Shown here: positions 1 to 8,060 of the stretch, one piece after another | Layout: every line of letters begins with the position of its first letter | Numbering within the stretch: position 1 is the stretch's first letter | Source: Onchocerca volvulus | Taxonomy: Eukaryota; Nematoda; Chromadorea; Rhabditida; Onchocercidae | Direction: 5' to 3' | NCBI GenBank assembly: GCA_000499405.2 | Contig: HG738224.1 | Coordinates: forward strand, 1-13,419 | DNA: 13,419 bases | Translations under genes and position numbers: made by a program | The notes under the pieces: generated by a model | What the model was told of the DNA's origin: nothing | Seen by the model: only the letters and a program-made list of their open reading frames with translations | Databases searched by the model: none

Positions 1-554
1 TTTTATAAAAAAAATTGTTTATAATACGTTATTAAAGCATCTCTCTAATATATCAATGCAATGCATCAATTAATTTAATAAATACATATAACCATGCCTT
101 GCAATTCACTGTTACAGAATGACTTGTGGTTGGTTCTGTAGCAAGAAGCACACTATTAGCACAGATTTCGCATTGATCTTCTTCATTGTCATCTTCAACT
201 TTAAACTTACATCCTAAAAAGTTCACATCCAATCATAATTGATTCATGCCAACAATACAGAAACTTTTTTTACAATTTACGAAATGATAAAACCAACGTT
301 TAAGCTGTTCGTCACAATTAATTTGTCCAACTACTTCGTCAATCGCTCGTTTTAATGTTAATCCCCTTTCTGTTTTCGATCTGTCTTTCACCTCCTCCTG
401 TTTGACCTCTCTGGATCCTACGATGCTGGTATCATTGATGTCGATCATCATTCTTTTACTTCACAAAAATTCTGAACCGGATATCGAAAATACCACAAAA
501 CTCAGTCAGTAAGAAATCAAAAAAAAAAAAAAAAAAAAAAACAAAGAAAACACT
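1..554. repeat. Terminal direct repeat, left copy
   Basis: The segment is repeated at 12866-13419 with a constant offset of 12,865. Reading the two copies side by side, I see identity up to the A-rich stretch near the end. There this copy has C at 542 and G at 546 where the right copy has A, and the lengths are the same. It carries the first two exons of the MADF gene on the minus strand and its presumed 5' flank. Because the repeat starts at base 1 and ends at the last base, the likely explanations are a circular or tandemly repeated template, or overlapping ends of an assembly. Confidence 0.97.
116..451 (-). CDS. Duplicate first two exons of the MADF gene (partial)
   Basis: These are exons 451-281 and 205-116, identical to exons 1-2 of the MADF gene because they lie in the left terminal repeat. 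Exon 1 gives 57 residues from ATG (MMIDINDTS onward, rich in Glu, Lys and Arg), ending at a TTC|GTAAAT donor. Exon 2 gives 30 residues including CEIC, ending at TCT|GTAACA. The minus-strand reading then runs off the window at base 1. If the molecule is circular or tandem, this is the same gene as at 9836-13316. If the duplication is a true local event, it is an orphan 5' fragment that could only express through another acceptor. Confidence 0.6.
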
Positions 555-743
555 GATCTCGCACAATAATGAGTAACGGACGACAAAATAACAACCATCA
601 TAATTCTTTAGTTATTTAGTATGGCTCCAAAAATTGAAGACAGAATAACCACTATCCATTTTCAGAAAAAGATTCATAGTTTAATGACTTGTTTAAAATT
701 ATTAGGCACTTAATACTCATAACACACACAGCTTCATGAAAAG
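452..743. promoter_or_regulatory. Presumed 5' flank of MADF gene, upstream gene spacer
   Basis: This stretch lies between the MADF start codon (451, minus strand) and the stop of the next minus-strand coding segment (744). It holds the A-rich tract 519-541, which reads as a T-tract upstream of the start. It also holds a pyrimidine-plus-CAG site just before the ATG on the minus strand (GGTTCAG near 476) that could serve as an acceptor for a leader exon or trans-spliced leader. No TATA box is evident. The assignment as a promoter rests on position only, and only if the repeat copies represent one locus. Confidence 0.3.
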
Positions 744-961
744 TTAGCAAAGCGTAAGACCCAATTTTAATTCATTTGCTTTTTCAGTGTGTTTTTTTAT
801 TTGACTTAGTATATCAGATAAAGTATAAGCAACTCTTTCTTCTGCAACGCTCCATATATGACTTTCCGAATGGCGAAAGTAATCACAACAATTGCAGTTC
901 CATACACTTCATATGTAATCTATACTTACAATATGGATCCTGGTAATCATTATTTCTCCAT
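744..961 (-). CDS. Candidate 3' coding segment, Cys-rich, frame interrupted
   Basis: On the minus strand a strong acceptor (TTTAACAG at 969-962) opens a frame reading WRNNDYQDPY, followed at 929 by a strong donor-like GTAAGTAT. Reading on without splicing gives CKYRLHMKCMEL and then a stop. From about 905 another frame opens at WNCNCCDYFRHSESHIW and runs some 50 codons to TAA at 746-744. The two frames join naturally with a one-base shift, giving a cluster of Cys and His that looks like a zinc-binding region followed by a helical tail. Possible causes are a sequencing indel, a decayed gene or an intron I place wrongly; the 23-nt gap between donor and next AG is too short for an intron. I do not recognise the family. 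If the terminal repeats are one locus, it ends about 290 bp upstream of the MADF start. Confidence 0.4.
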
Positions 962-1483
962 CTGTTAAATTTTGCAAAAAATTTCGGAAATCTCAAACTA
1001 AAATGATTGAATTATCAACATTGACAATGAAAAATTTATTTGAAAACCAATGATATATATGATGAATGAATGCAAATAACTAGTCGACGGATATTTCTAT
1101 TTGTTAACTGTAAGGCAAATAAACAACATCAAATGACGATTACCATCACAGAACATACACAACAAACAAATGTCTAGCAATCAATAAGATAGGGTGGAGT
1201 TGGATGATATAGGAGAGTTCGAGACATATTTAACTACATCTATTATATCCTTTTATTCATCTTTTCTCTCCATTATCTTCTCTCTTTAATATTTCTCGTA
1301 TGTCCTTCATTGCTCAACAAATAAGAGAATTACTACTGGTTACTTGGTTGATTGCTCAAATTATGATTGCTTTTGCTTCTGCTCTTAAACTGCAGAATGT
1401 ATTCAACACACTACCATACAAATATTCTCTACATCTCTCATCTTCTACAACAATATCATCTCACCATAATTGTCTACTTAATA
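962..1483. other. Non-coding spacer
   Basis: A+T-rich DNA with a pyrimidine-rich stretch at about 1250-1300 on the plus strand. The open frames at 1300-1639 on the plus strand are low-complexity (runs of His and Leu codons from CAT/CTT-rich sequence) and I do not treat them as genes. AATAAA reads on the minus strand at 1257-1252 and could be a polyadenylation signal for the segments at 1484-2097, but it lies more than 200 bp beyond their last stop. Confidence 0.5.
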
Positions 1484-2097
1484 CTAGAATGTCGGCATTG
1501 CCAACCAAACATTATCATCATCACCATCATGATTATTAACACCATCATTAACGATCAGCTGTTGACATTTCATCTAACAATGGTTATTCTCAAACAAAGG
1601 GAAGAAATCGATTGCTTTTCAAATCAAAGAAAATACTAGTTCCATTCGACAGAAATTCATTTTTTATTTCGCTACAAATTCCTGCCAAAATATTATAAAA
1701 TGAGGCTTTTTATAAATACAGATTAATTAAAAGAAACCTACCACAATTTTCCCAATTTGTTGTGTATGCCATTTCTAAATGATCTACAAAAATATAAACA
1801 CCATTCGGTACGATTTCCTCCACCTTACTGTTCTACGAATAAAGAAAGCTTCATGAGTCAATCATTCTTCAGAATCTATGTAAATAAAGATGTAAATGTT
1901 CGCTGTTATCAACCTTAAATCTCTGAAAGTTCTTCATCAATTGCTTTCAGATTTTGAGACAACCTTGCATCCGGATAGACGCGTGTTTTTATATAGACAT
2001 ACCTGCTTCTTTTTTACGTGTCACACCTGTGATAGGTAAAAGTGAGCGACCTGGATTTTCTGACCACGCTTTTACGAGGTACAGAAAATTGAAGTCC
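1484..2097 (-). CDS. Candidate multi-exon gene fragment, unknown family
   Basis: Minus-strand segments with good splice borders are: X 2097-2003 (acceptor TTTTAAATAG, donor CAG|GTATGT, reading DFNFLYLVKAWSENPGR and on), Y 1832-1742 (acceptor ATTCGTAG, donor GTG|GTAGGT, reading VEEIVPNGVYIFVDHLEMAY and on) and Z 1681-1590 (acceptor TTTTGGCAG, reading ICSEIKNEFLSNG and on to TGA). Y and Z join in phase at a Gly codon. X ends in phase 1 while Y starts in phase 0, so X to Y does not join as drawn. A further in-phase segment W, 1558-1484 (LIVNDGVNN, acidic, ending MPTF and TAG), could follow Z by a 37-nt intron, which is unusually short. No start codon is visible, because the upstream side runs into a duplication and the hairpin at 2323. 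The family is unrecognised. It may be a real gene truncated by rearrangement or a decaying copy. Confidence 0.4.
1925..2047. repeat. Segmental duplication, unit 1
   Basis: This stretch aligns with 2181-2320 in the same orientation. Shared landmarks in order are TTCTTCA, ATTTTGA, GCATnCGnAT, a TATAGACTA/TATAGACAT block, a T-tract, and a GATAG or CAGAT block ending in AGTGAG. On the minus strand this unit covers the end of candidate exon X and its following intron. Differences look evenly spread over codon positions, so the similarity is ancestry of DNA and not of a conserved protein. Confidence 0.65.
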
Positions 2098-2180
2098 CTA
2101 TTTAAAATGATAGAAAAGGGCGCCCTTGTTAGTGCCTACTTTCTATATTCACCTTACATTGTTCATTTTTACACAACATT

Positions 2181-2320
2181 TCAAATTCTTCACCGATTGA
2201 TTTAAAATTTTGATATAACGTTGCATTCGAATAAGTGCATAGTTTAATCTATAGACTAGATACATCCGCTTTTTTTTTTTTTTTTACCTATCAAATCCGT
2301 AACAGATAAAAATAAGTGAG
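2181..2320. repeat. Segmental duplication, unit 2 (diverged)
   Basis: This is the diverged partner of 1925-2047, about 256 bp downstream. The part corresponding to candidate exon X carries a stop, and its T-tract has expanded to 16 T (2270-2285), so this copy is probably non-functional. It ends two bases before the start of the large hairpin at 2323, which suggests the hairpin marks a breakpoint or an insertion beside the duplicate. Confidence 0.6.
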
Positions 2321-2322
2321 AG

Positions 2323-2457
2323 AATTTAACATGCACTGCGAAAAGTGGAGTGTACTGAGCGCTGCATATTGAAAGTCACATCCACTTCGCAGAAGTAGGT
2401 GTGACTTTCAATATGCAGCGCTCAGTACACTCCACTTTTCGCAGTGCATGTTAAATT
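2323..2457. repeat. 135-bp near-perfect hairpin (inverted repeat)
   Basis: The left arm 2323-2380 and right arm 2400-2457 are perfect reverse complements over 58 bases. Pairing resumes for five more (2384-2388 with 2392-2396) around a three-base loop GCA at 2389-2391, and the short interruption contains a G-T pair and a C-A mismatch. No open frame fills it, and I see no clear target-site duplication. Candidates are a foldback/MITE-type element, a structure left by palindromic duplication, or a chimeric fold-back made during library preparation. It directly abuts the helicase remnant. Confidence 0.95.
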
Positions 2458-2499
2458 TTGAATTTATTAGAAAACGATCGAAAATGAAATGCATGCATT

Positions 2500-4430
2500 A
2501 CTACCATGCAACATGTCATCCAAATCAAATTCTTGCATTGTTTGGACCGCCTGCTCTTCTTCACCTTCAACAAAGTTATGGGAGAAATATAAATCGCAAT
2601 GGCTGAAGATGTTCTCCGTGAATACAATAGAAAAATTGCATGGAAAATTCAACTATGAACATGAATTTCACAGCAGAAATCTACAACGAAGCGTTGATAA
2701 CGATTGAAGGCCTGGATTACAAATCGCGAACAAAATTCTCAATCAGTTGGGAATGCCATCATCGAACCGATCTGCTGCTGCTTTGTTCGATGTAGATTTG
2801 CGTTGTAAACAAACCTGCAACACGACTAATCTTTTGTCCTATGTGCAATCAAATATTCCTAAGCTAACGCTTGAGCAAAAAAGCATTTACGATCAAATAA
2901 TACAAACTGTTAACAACAAGGTTGAACAAATCTTTTTTTAGATGCGCCAAAGGAACTGGTAAAACTTTCCTAATTAGATTGATTCTGACTGCAATTCGGT
3001 CCCAAAATGAGATAACCTTAGCTCTTGCTTATCCGGAATAGCTGCAACATTGCTACCAGGTGGAAGAACTACTCATTCCGCTTTAAAAATGCCATTGAGC
3101 ATGCAATTCATTGAAACTCCTACATGCAACATTTCTAAAACATTCAGCAGGGGAAAAGTATTGCAAAAACGCAAAAAAATCGCTCGAGGCTCTTAACCGA
3201 TCATTGCAAGATTTGAATGGAAATATCAGATCATTTGGGAACGCATCAATATTCTTATTATTGTATTGTTCATTTAATCCTTCAGATCTTTTTCCTCAAC
3301 AAAGAGAAAATTATAGTATACAAGGAATATTAATGTTCAAATAGCACGACATAGTTTCAAGAGGACTAAGAAGTAAGGATAAATATTTTTACGGTCAAAA
3401 CGGTTCACAAATAAACAGAGTGAGGTCAACTAATCATAAGACAGTATGCTGGAGGAGGAAGAGCTTCAAAGGATTTAAAAGATCGGAACTTCGGAGTATA
3501 GAACAGTTTTAGTCGCACAGTTCGATAGCAGCAAGAGTTAAATTAAAGTTCAAGTTCAGTCACAAGCATGTGACATAGTTTTGAACTGACTTAAAATCCA
3601 TATCTGTTTGGAAATCAAGACTTAAAATTTAAAATTCTTTTTTTTTAATTTTAATTTCTACTTTGTGAAGATACGTAAAGACGCTAAAATTAACCACAAA
3701 ATACGCGTGTCCAGTTGCAAAACAATCGATCAAATGAGATATTCTCACATCAATTGTTGAAAACGGAAAAGCCCGTTTGATCTAACCTCAGGTTGAATTT
3801 CATTGTCTCATAACTTCTGCAGTTTAGTGACCTCAAAAGAATTGATTGAAAAAGTATTCTTCAATATTCAAATCAATTATAATAATCACGATTGGCTGAT
3901 TGGACAGCTATTCTTGCGGCTAAGAACAAAGACGTCCACGAATTAACAATATGATTCAGCTAAAATTCAAAGCGAGGCAGTTACATACAATTCCGTGGAC
4001 ACTATTGTGGAAGCAGATAAAGCGTTTAATTATCTAACAGAATATTTGAATTCACTCAGTCTGTCAGGAATGCCACTACACGTATTGCAATTGAAAATCG
4101 CATCCAATTATCATGTTGCGAAATATCAACTAGCCAAAAATTTGCAACGAAATGCGGCTTGCAGTAAAAAAATTAATAAGCAATGTCGTAGAAGCAACAA
4201 TTTTGATAGGATCTTTCAAAAGTAAGGATGTCCTCATTCCTCGCATTCCTATGATTCCAGTAGATGCGCCATTTCAGTTTAAGAGATTGCAATTCCTATT
4301 CGATTGGCACTGCAATTCTCAATTTGACTGACGTTTGCATTCGCCATCAACAAAGCTCAAGGCCAATATTTAGAATTGTGCGATTTAGATCTAGAGACAA
4401 ACTGCTTCTGACATGGACAATTATTGTCGT
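2500..4430 (+). pseudogene. Helitron-type PIF1-like helicase, decayed
   Basis: Fragments of the SF1 PIF1/Helitron helicase appear in order, spread over all three plus frames. They are LWEKYK (near 2580), AEIYNEALITIE (near 2675), a long frame with QLGMPSSNRSA and SNIPKLTLEQKSIYDQI (2744-2925), the Walker A part KGTGKTFLI (from 2949), a stop, SGIAATLLPGGRTTHSALK (from about 3032), PTCNISK (near 3120), and KSLEALNRSLQDLNGN (near 3180). After an insertion come RVQLQNNRS and IFSHQLL (about 3702-3755), NFCSLVTSKELIEKVF, SEAVTYNSVDTIVEAD (about 3975-4020), VLIPRIPMIP (near 4228) and AINKAQGQYLELCDLDLE (from 4343). The reading ends after HGQL near 4430, before the usual C-terminal motif VACSR. In the family this enzyme unwinds DNA in rolling-circle transposition. 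Frameshifts, several stops, a missing Walker B segment and an internal insertion rule out function. No Rep (HUH) domain is present. Confidence 0.92.
3261..3663. mobile_element. About 400-bp insertion inside the helicase remnant
   Basis: Helicase similarity stops after FGNASIFLL at about 3260. It resumes at about 3664 with RYVKTLKLTT, so roughly 400 bp have no counterpart in the family and replace the motif III region (GDFRQ). The insert begins with a 20-nt stretch (3263-3282, GTATTGTTCATTTAATCCTT) that occurs exactly again at 7839-7858, inside the LTR-like segment. That hints at a shared repeat family. No open frame, terminal inverted repeat or target duplication is visible. The exact borders are uncertain by some tens of bases. 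Confidence 0.45.
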
Positions 4431-4804
4431 GGATTTTTTTTTTACTTCTTTAGAAGTTAGAGTTAGTGAAAGGACAAGAACTTACGACTTGAGTTGAATT
4501 GGTGGATGCGTGGACAACTAAATTTTACGTTTATCGTTGATACCGCAAATAATTGTTGACAGAGTAATATATGGAATAGAATTTAATTAGTATGAGTTTA
4601 AGGAATAAAGGTTATAGTAGTTGAGGATTACCAAATTGAAGAATTAAGATTAAAATTATAACAGTTTACAGAAATAATAAACTTGAATTACAATCGTCAA
4701 GAGTACTGGAGTCGAGTGTTGTACCGTCAATCGCCAAAGCCAAATCTTTGAATAACCCCTTACCCTAGATGAGAGGGTGTGGTTCTTGGATAAAAAAAAG
4801 GAAT
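4431..4804. other. Non-coding, nothing recognised
   Basis: A+T-rich sequence after the helicase remnant, starting with a T-run near 4434. The short frames here show no splice logic and no family motif. I see no Helitron 3' terminus (a short hairpin followed by CTRR) that I would defend. Confidence 0.5.
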
Positions 4805-4940
4805 TAACATACAGGAAGTGAATCTTATATATTACACGATTAGCATAATCTTTTAACATACAAGATGTGATTGTTTACATGGTACATGAATCTTATATGT
4901 TACATGATTAGCATAATCTTTTAACATACAAGATGTGATT
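4805..4940. repeat. Short tandem repeat, period 68
   Basis: Two 53-nt copies, 4820-4872 and 4888-4940, start 68 bases apart and differ at only a few positions. Each contains GAATCTTATAT, GATTAGCATAATCTTTTAACA and AAGATGTGATT blocks. A partial third copy of the end of the unit (TAACATACAGGAAGTG) precedes them at 4805-4820. The unit has no coding frame. Confidence 0.9.
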
Positions 4941-6684
4941 ACGATAGCGATTCAAATAATTTTTGTAGTGTTAGTAATTTGAGATAGAAAGGTTATTTTA
5001 AAAAGTTATTTCGGGTTTTCCGACAATTATATTTTGCGTGTTCTAGATTCGGCAAACAACAGAAAATATTGTATACCCACAAGTATTGATAAATTAAACA
5101 TATTAGAGTGAAAGCTGAGAGATGTCAAATACCGCCACGACAATTATTGTAAACAAGGAATACTAAAGATCAAGTAGGTGAAACAGTTTGAAAGAGATGA
5201 TAAATATGTTTACCGCCACAGATAAACGACAAGCATCGATGTAGCAACAATAACTTTTCGGAGTTCCAAGGATCCAGTTCGACAATTCAGAGTGACACAA
5301 AAGTTGCAACAATCCGGTAATTCAGTTGGATAATATTCTTTTCTGTCAGGGACAAAGGAAAGAATATTCAATGATCAATTTGTCTCGATGTTCTCTGATC
5401 ATTTGTTATGAAGAATCACTCTTCATCAATCAATAAAACCTTTCTCAACAACATTCATCTCTGCCACAAAGACACAAAAAACTCCTAACACTTATTGCTG
5501 ATCTAACCGAATCATAATAGCAAGAATCAATTTCCAATCCAACCAAACCACAAATCAAATTGCAAACTCTCAAGTTTCTTTTCCAATATTAGAAATGTGC
5601 GCTTTCTTTTTCTTTTTTTTTTTCCGTTTAAGCAGAATAAGCTACAGCAACGCGTGCATATAAAAAGATGTGCGTATTCGAATTCAATACTGTGTCAAAC
5701 TTTCAAATCAATAAATAAGAACTTTCCGATATCTAAGATTTTGAATTAATATAGATAAGGCTCGTGTTTAAAAACTTTCGGAGATTTAAGACTTTGAACA
5801 AACGAAGATTTACATTTTATAAAAAACAAAGTGTTACGTCATGCAATAGCGATGAATTGCAATAAAAGTCAAAGGTATTTTGAAAATCGGAACTTCTTGC
5901 AGTATGCATGCAGGAAATAAAAAATTGAAGTAGAAGGCAAAATAATACTGTCCTGTAATTGAGCTTTTATGTCGATTGATCGTTAAAAAATTAGAAGTAG
6001 ATGGCAATCATAGAGATCAAGAAAATTTCTAAAGATCAACTAAACAAAAGAGAAATTTGTATAATAATCAAGAGACGATTTACAGGAAATATGATTTGCT
6101 GTTTAAATTGACAAGGATCCAGACTGCTATGCATTTGTAAATATTGCATTTATACTCTGTCAGTTTTTATCTAATAGGAAAGCCTTGAAAAAGTTAATTG
6201 TCTCAAATTATTTTTTTAAACAAAATAAGAAGGAATAGGTGAAAATTTAATACAAAACAATGTTAAAATATTTTCTTGCAAATTTATTCACTTGATTTTC
6301 ATCAAAATCTTTTATAATGATAAAACAATTTAAAAAGCAGCCGACATGAAAAACAGTTTATATTTAGGAATTAAAAATCATTTAGTAACTCAAAGAATGC
6401 GATATAATTTTTGCAAAAATTTCATATTAAACAGTCTTTTTTTTTTTTTTTTTTTTTTTTATATTTTTACAGAAATATTTTGAACATATGAATTAACTGT
6501 TTTATCACTTGAGAATCAAAAACAGTTTCACCTGAATTATTGAGTACAAGGATCATAACTAAATAAATCATGGACAGTAGCTTAATCATCATTTGAAAGC
6601 ACTATATAAATTTGCATTGGTGAATATTAATGGTAGTGATAAAATTTGAAAATCTAAGTGATTCAAATTCAGAAAAAAAACTTC
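4941..6684. other. Non-coding spacer with minor repeats
   Basis: No gene is supported. Noted items are a TATA-like ATATAAAAAG at about 5659; a 26-nt imperfect direct repeat (AACTTTCCGATATCTAAG at 5720 and AACTTTCGGAGATTTAAG at 5773, period 53); a T-rich run near 5605-5623; and a 24-T tract at 6437-6460. Confidence 0.5.
6437..6460 (+). repeat. T24 homopolymer
   Basis: Twenty-four consecutive T. Similar tracts occur at 2270-2285 (16 T) and 9070-9087 (18 T), and as an A-run at 519-541. None is preceded by a recognisable SINE or LINE tail structure. The lengths may be unreliable in the read data. Confidence 0.9.
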
Positions 6685-6977
6685 TCAAGTGAAATTTCTT
6701 TGTAAAATAGTTTGCAATAAATTTATATTTCGATCATCTTCATCTTTTTTCTTCCAATTTAGATGACTGCTAATCATCATCAAATAAAAATGCCGGAGAC
6801 GAAGTTGCATATTTTCTACTTCAATCTTATTTTTTAAAAATAATTCCTGCCAAGTACTTACTTGCCTTCGAAAATACCAAAAAAAATTTTCCAATTTTTC
6901 GAAATAATGCAAACATAGATAATTGTGATATGAGCATTAGCATCGTTCCATTCTTTATCATTCTTCACATTCAACAT
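6685..6977 (-). CDS. Weak candidate minus-strand exons, unknown
   Basis: Two overlapping readings exist. One starts at ATG 6977 (MLNVKNDKEWNDANAHITII and on) and stays open for 38 codons to a strong donor, GGCAA|GTAAGTAC, at 6861. The other is a 75-codon frame at 6912-6685 running through that donor; its later part (WQELFLKNKIEVENMQLRLR, ending NLLQTILQRNFT) is charged and helix-like, and it is preceded by an acceptor-like TTGGCAG at 6847. The donor and acceptor are only about 15 bases apart, so they cannot bound one intron. Either reading may be chance in A+T-rich DNA. No family is recognised. Confidence 0.2.
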
Positions 6978-7436
6978 TAATCAACAAAAAACTCTGATGC
7001 ATGTATGATTATCCACACAAAAATTAAATAAAAAAATTCAGAAGTAGTCGTCAGAGAAGAAAAATAAAATTGCGGGAAAAATAAGTTTTTTTGGCTTCGG
7101 TAATTGTCCGAGCATTTTTAGAAAGTCGACTCTATTCACACTAAATCATCTCTACAAATCTAAATTTCCTATTTCAAGTTTCAGTTTTATAAATTTCCTA
7201 TTTTAAACAGTAGTAATATATGTTTGAAATCTCGCAGAATCGAAACTAATGTTCAACGATTTCTAACGTAGAAACATTTCGGATAAAAACTGCTGAATTA
7301 TCAGTGAAACGGAAATAACAAAATAATCAAATATTTAGTATAGAAGAAATTCGTAGTATTTTCAGACAAATGAATCATTTATCCTTATCTGGACACACAA
7401 AGGCCTTTGTTCTCTCATCTTCCGATCTGCTAATGG
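6978..7436. other. Non-coding, nothing recognised
   Basis: A+T-rich stretch without a supported gene, repeat or RNA. A slightly less A+T-rich patch near 7390-7435 leads into the LTR-like segment and may belong to it. Confidence 0.5.
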
Positions 7437-8060
7437 AGCTTATGTGCAATGTTTGAGATATTGCAAAACACGTTAATTTCTGGAATGTTGCAAGGACTGA
7501 AGCTTATGTGCTTTGTTTGAAATATTGTAAGCATTGTCTATATATTGACCTTTGTCCTCATAACCAGTCTTTTGCATGATTAATATGTTGCAAGTCCCTG
7601 TCTATCAAAATCAAAGAGATCCATATAAAAAAGATCTTTTCAATTCAGCAGAGATCTGTGCTTTCAAGATCACTACCAGAAGCAGTTCACTTTCAATTCA
7701 GTTTCGAAGACGGTTTTAACGGCACGAGAGACAATTCACAGGAGCAGTAGCAATGGTGGAAAGAAAAAGACAGTCACAGAGTGAAAGTGCGATAATGTAA
7801 CGTTCAAATGACTGTTATTATCTTTTATTATTTACCGTGTATTGTTCATTTAATCCTTACTATTGTATAAGCGAAATATCTAAGTTCTTCTTCATACTAC
7901 CAGATCGTAGTAGTCCAATCTATACTGATGACTGTATATCGTATAATTGTGCATAATATTGTATAAACTTAATAAAGCATACTGCTGACCTAGTCGAGCC
8001 ACAACAGCAAGAAGAAACAATCTTCAATTCAGACTACAAATTCAGAGCTACCAGATCCAT
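7437..8060 (+). mobile_element. Possible solo-LTR-like segment
   Basis: The stretch is less A+T-rich than its surroundings and has the order expected of an LTR: a repeated upstream block, then a TATA-like ATATAAAAAAG at about 7624, then AATAAA at 7971-7976. The repeated block is a 30-nt imperfect direct repeat, AGCTTATGTG at 7437 and 7501, period 64, with 26 of 30 bases matching. It shares an exact 20-nt word (7839-7858) with the insertion in the helicase remnant. I could not find defined TG...CA ends, a primer-binding site, a second LTR or any gag or pol frame. An ordinary promoter with a short transcript is an alternative. Confidence 0.25.

Noticed and set aside
1300..1639. Plus-strand open frames with His/Leu-rich products
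   Set aside because: They come from CAT/CTT-rich low-complexity DNA, overlap each other in two frames, and lack splice or family support; the minus-strand reading with splice sites fits better at 1484-1558.
1954..2205. 83-codon plus-strand frame
   Set aside because: It is the shadow of the minus-strand segment X and the segmental duplication; no family motif.
2323..2457. Intrinsic bacterial-type terminator
   Set aside because: The stem is far too long, no U-tract follows, and the surrounding DNA is eukaryotic in gene structure.
2489..2707. Independent small gene on the plus strand
   Set aside because: Its later part (LWEKYK) is colinear with the helicase family and continues, in other frames, into the clear helicase motifs.
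4805..4940. CRISPR-like array
   Set aside because: Two copies with a 15-base gap and diverging ends; the period and spacer do not fit an array, and the genome is eukaryotic.
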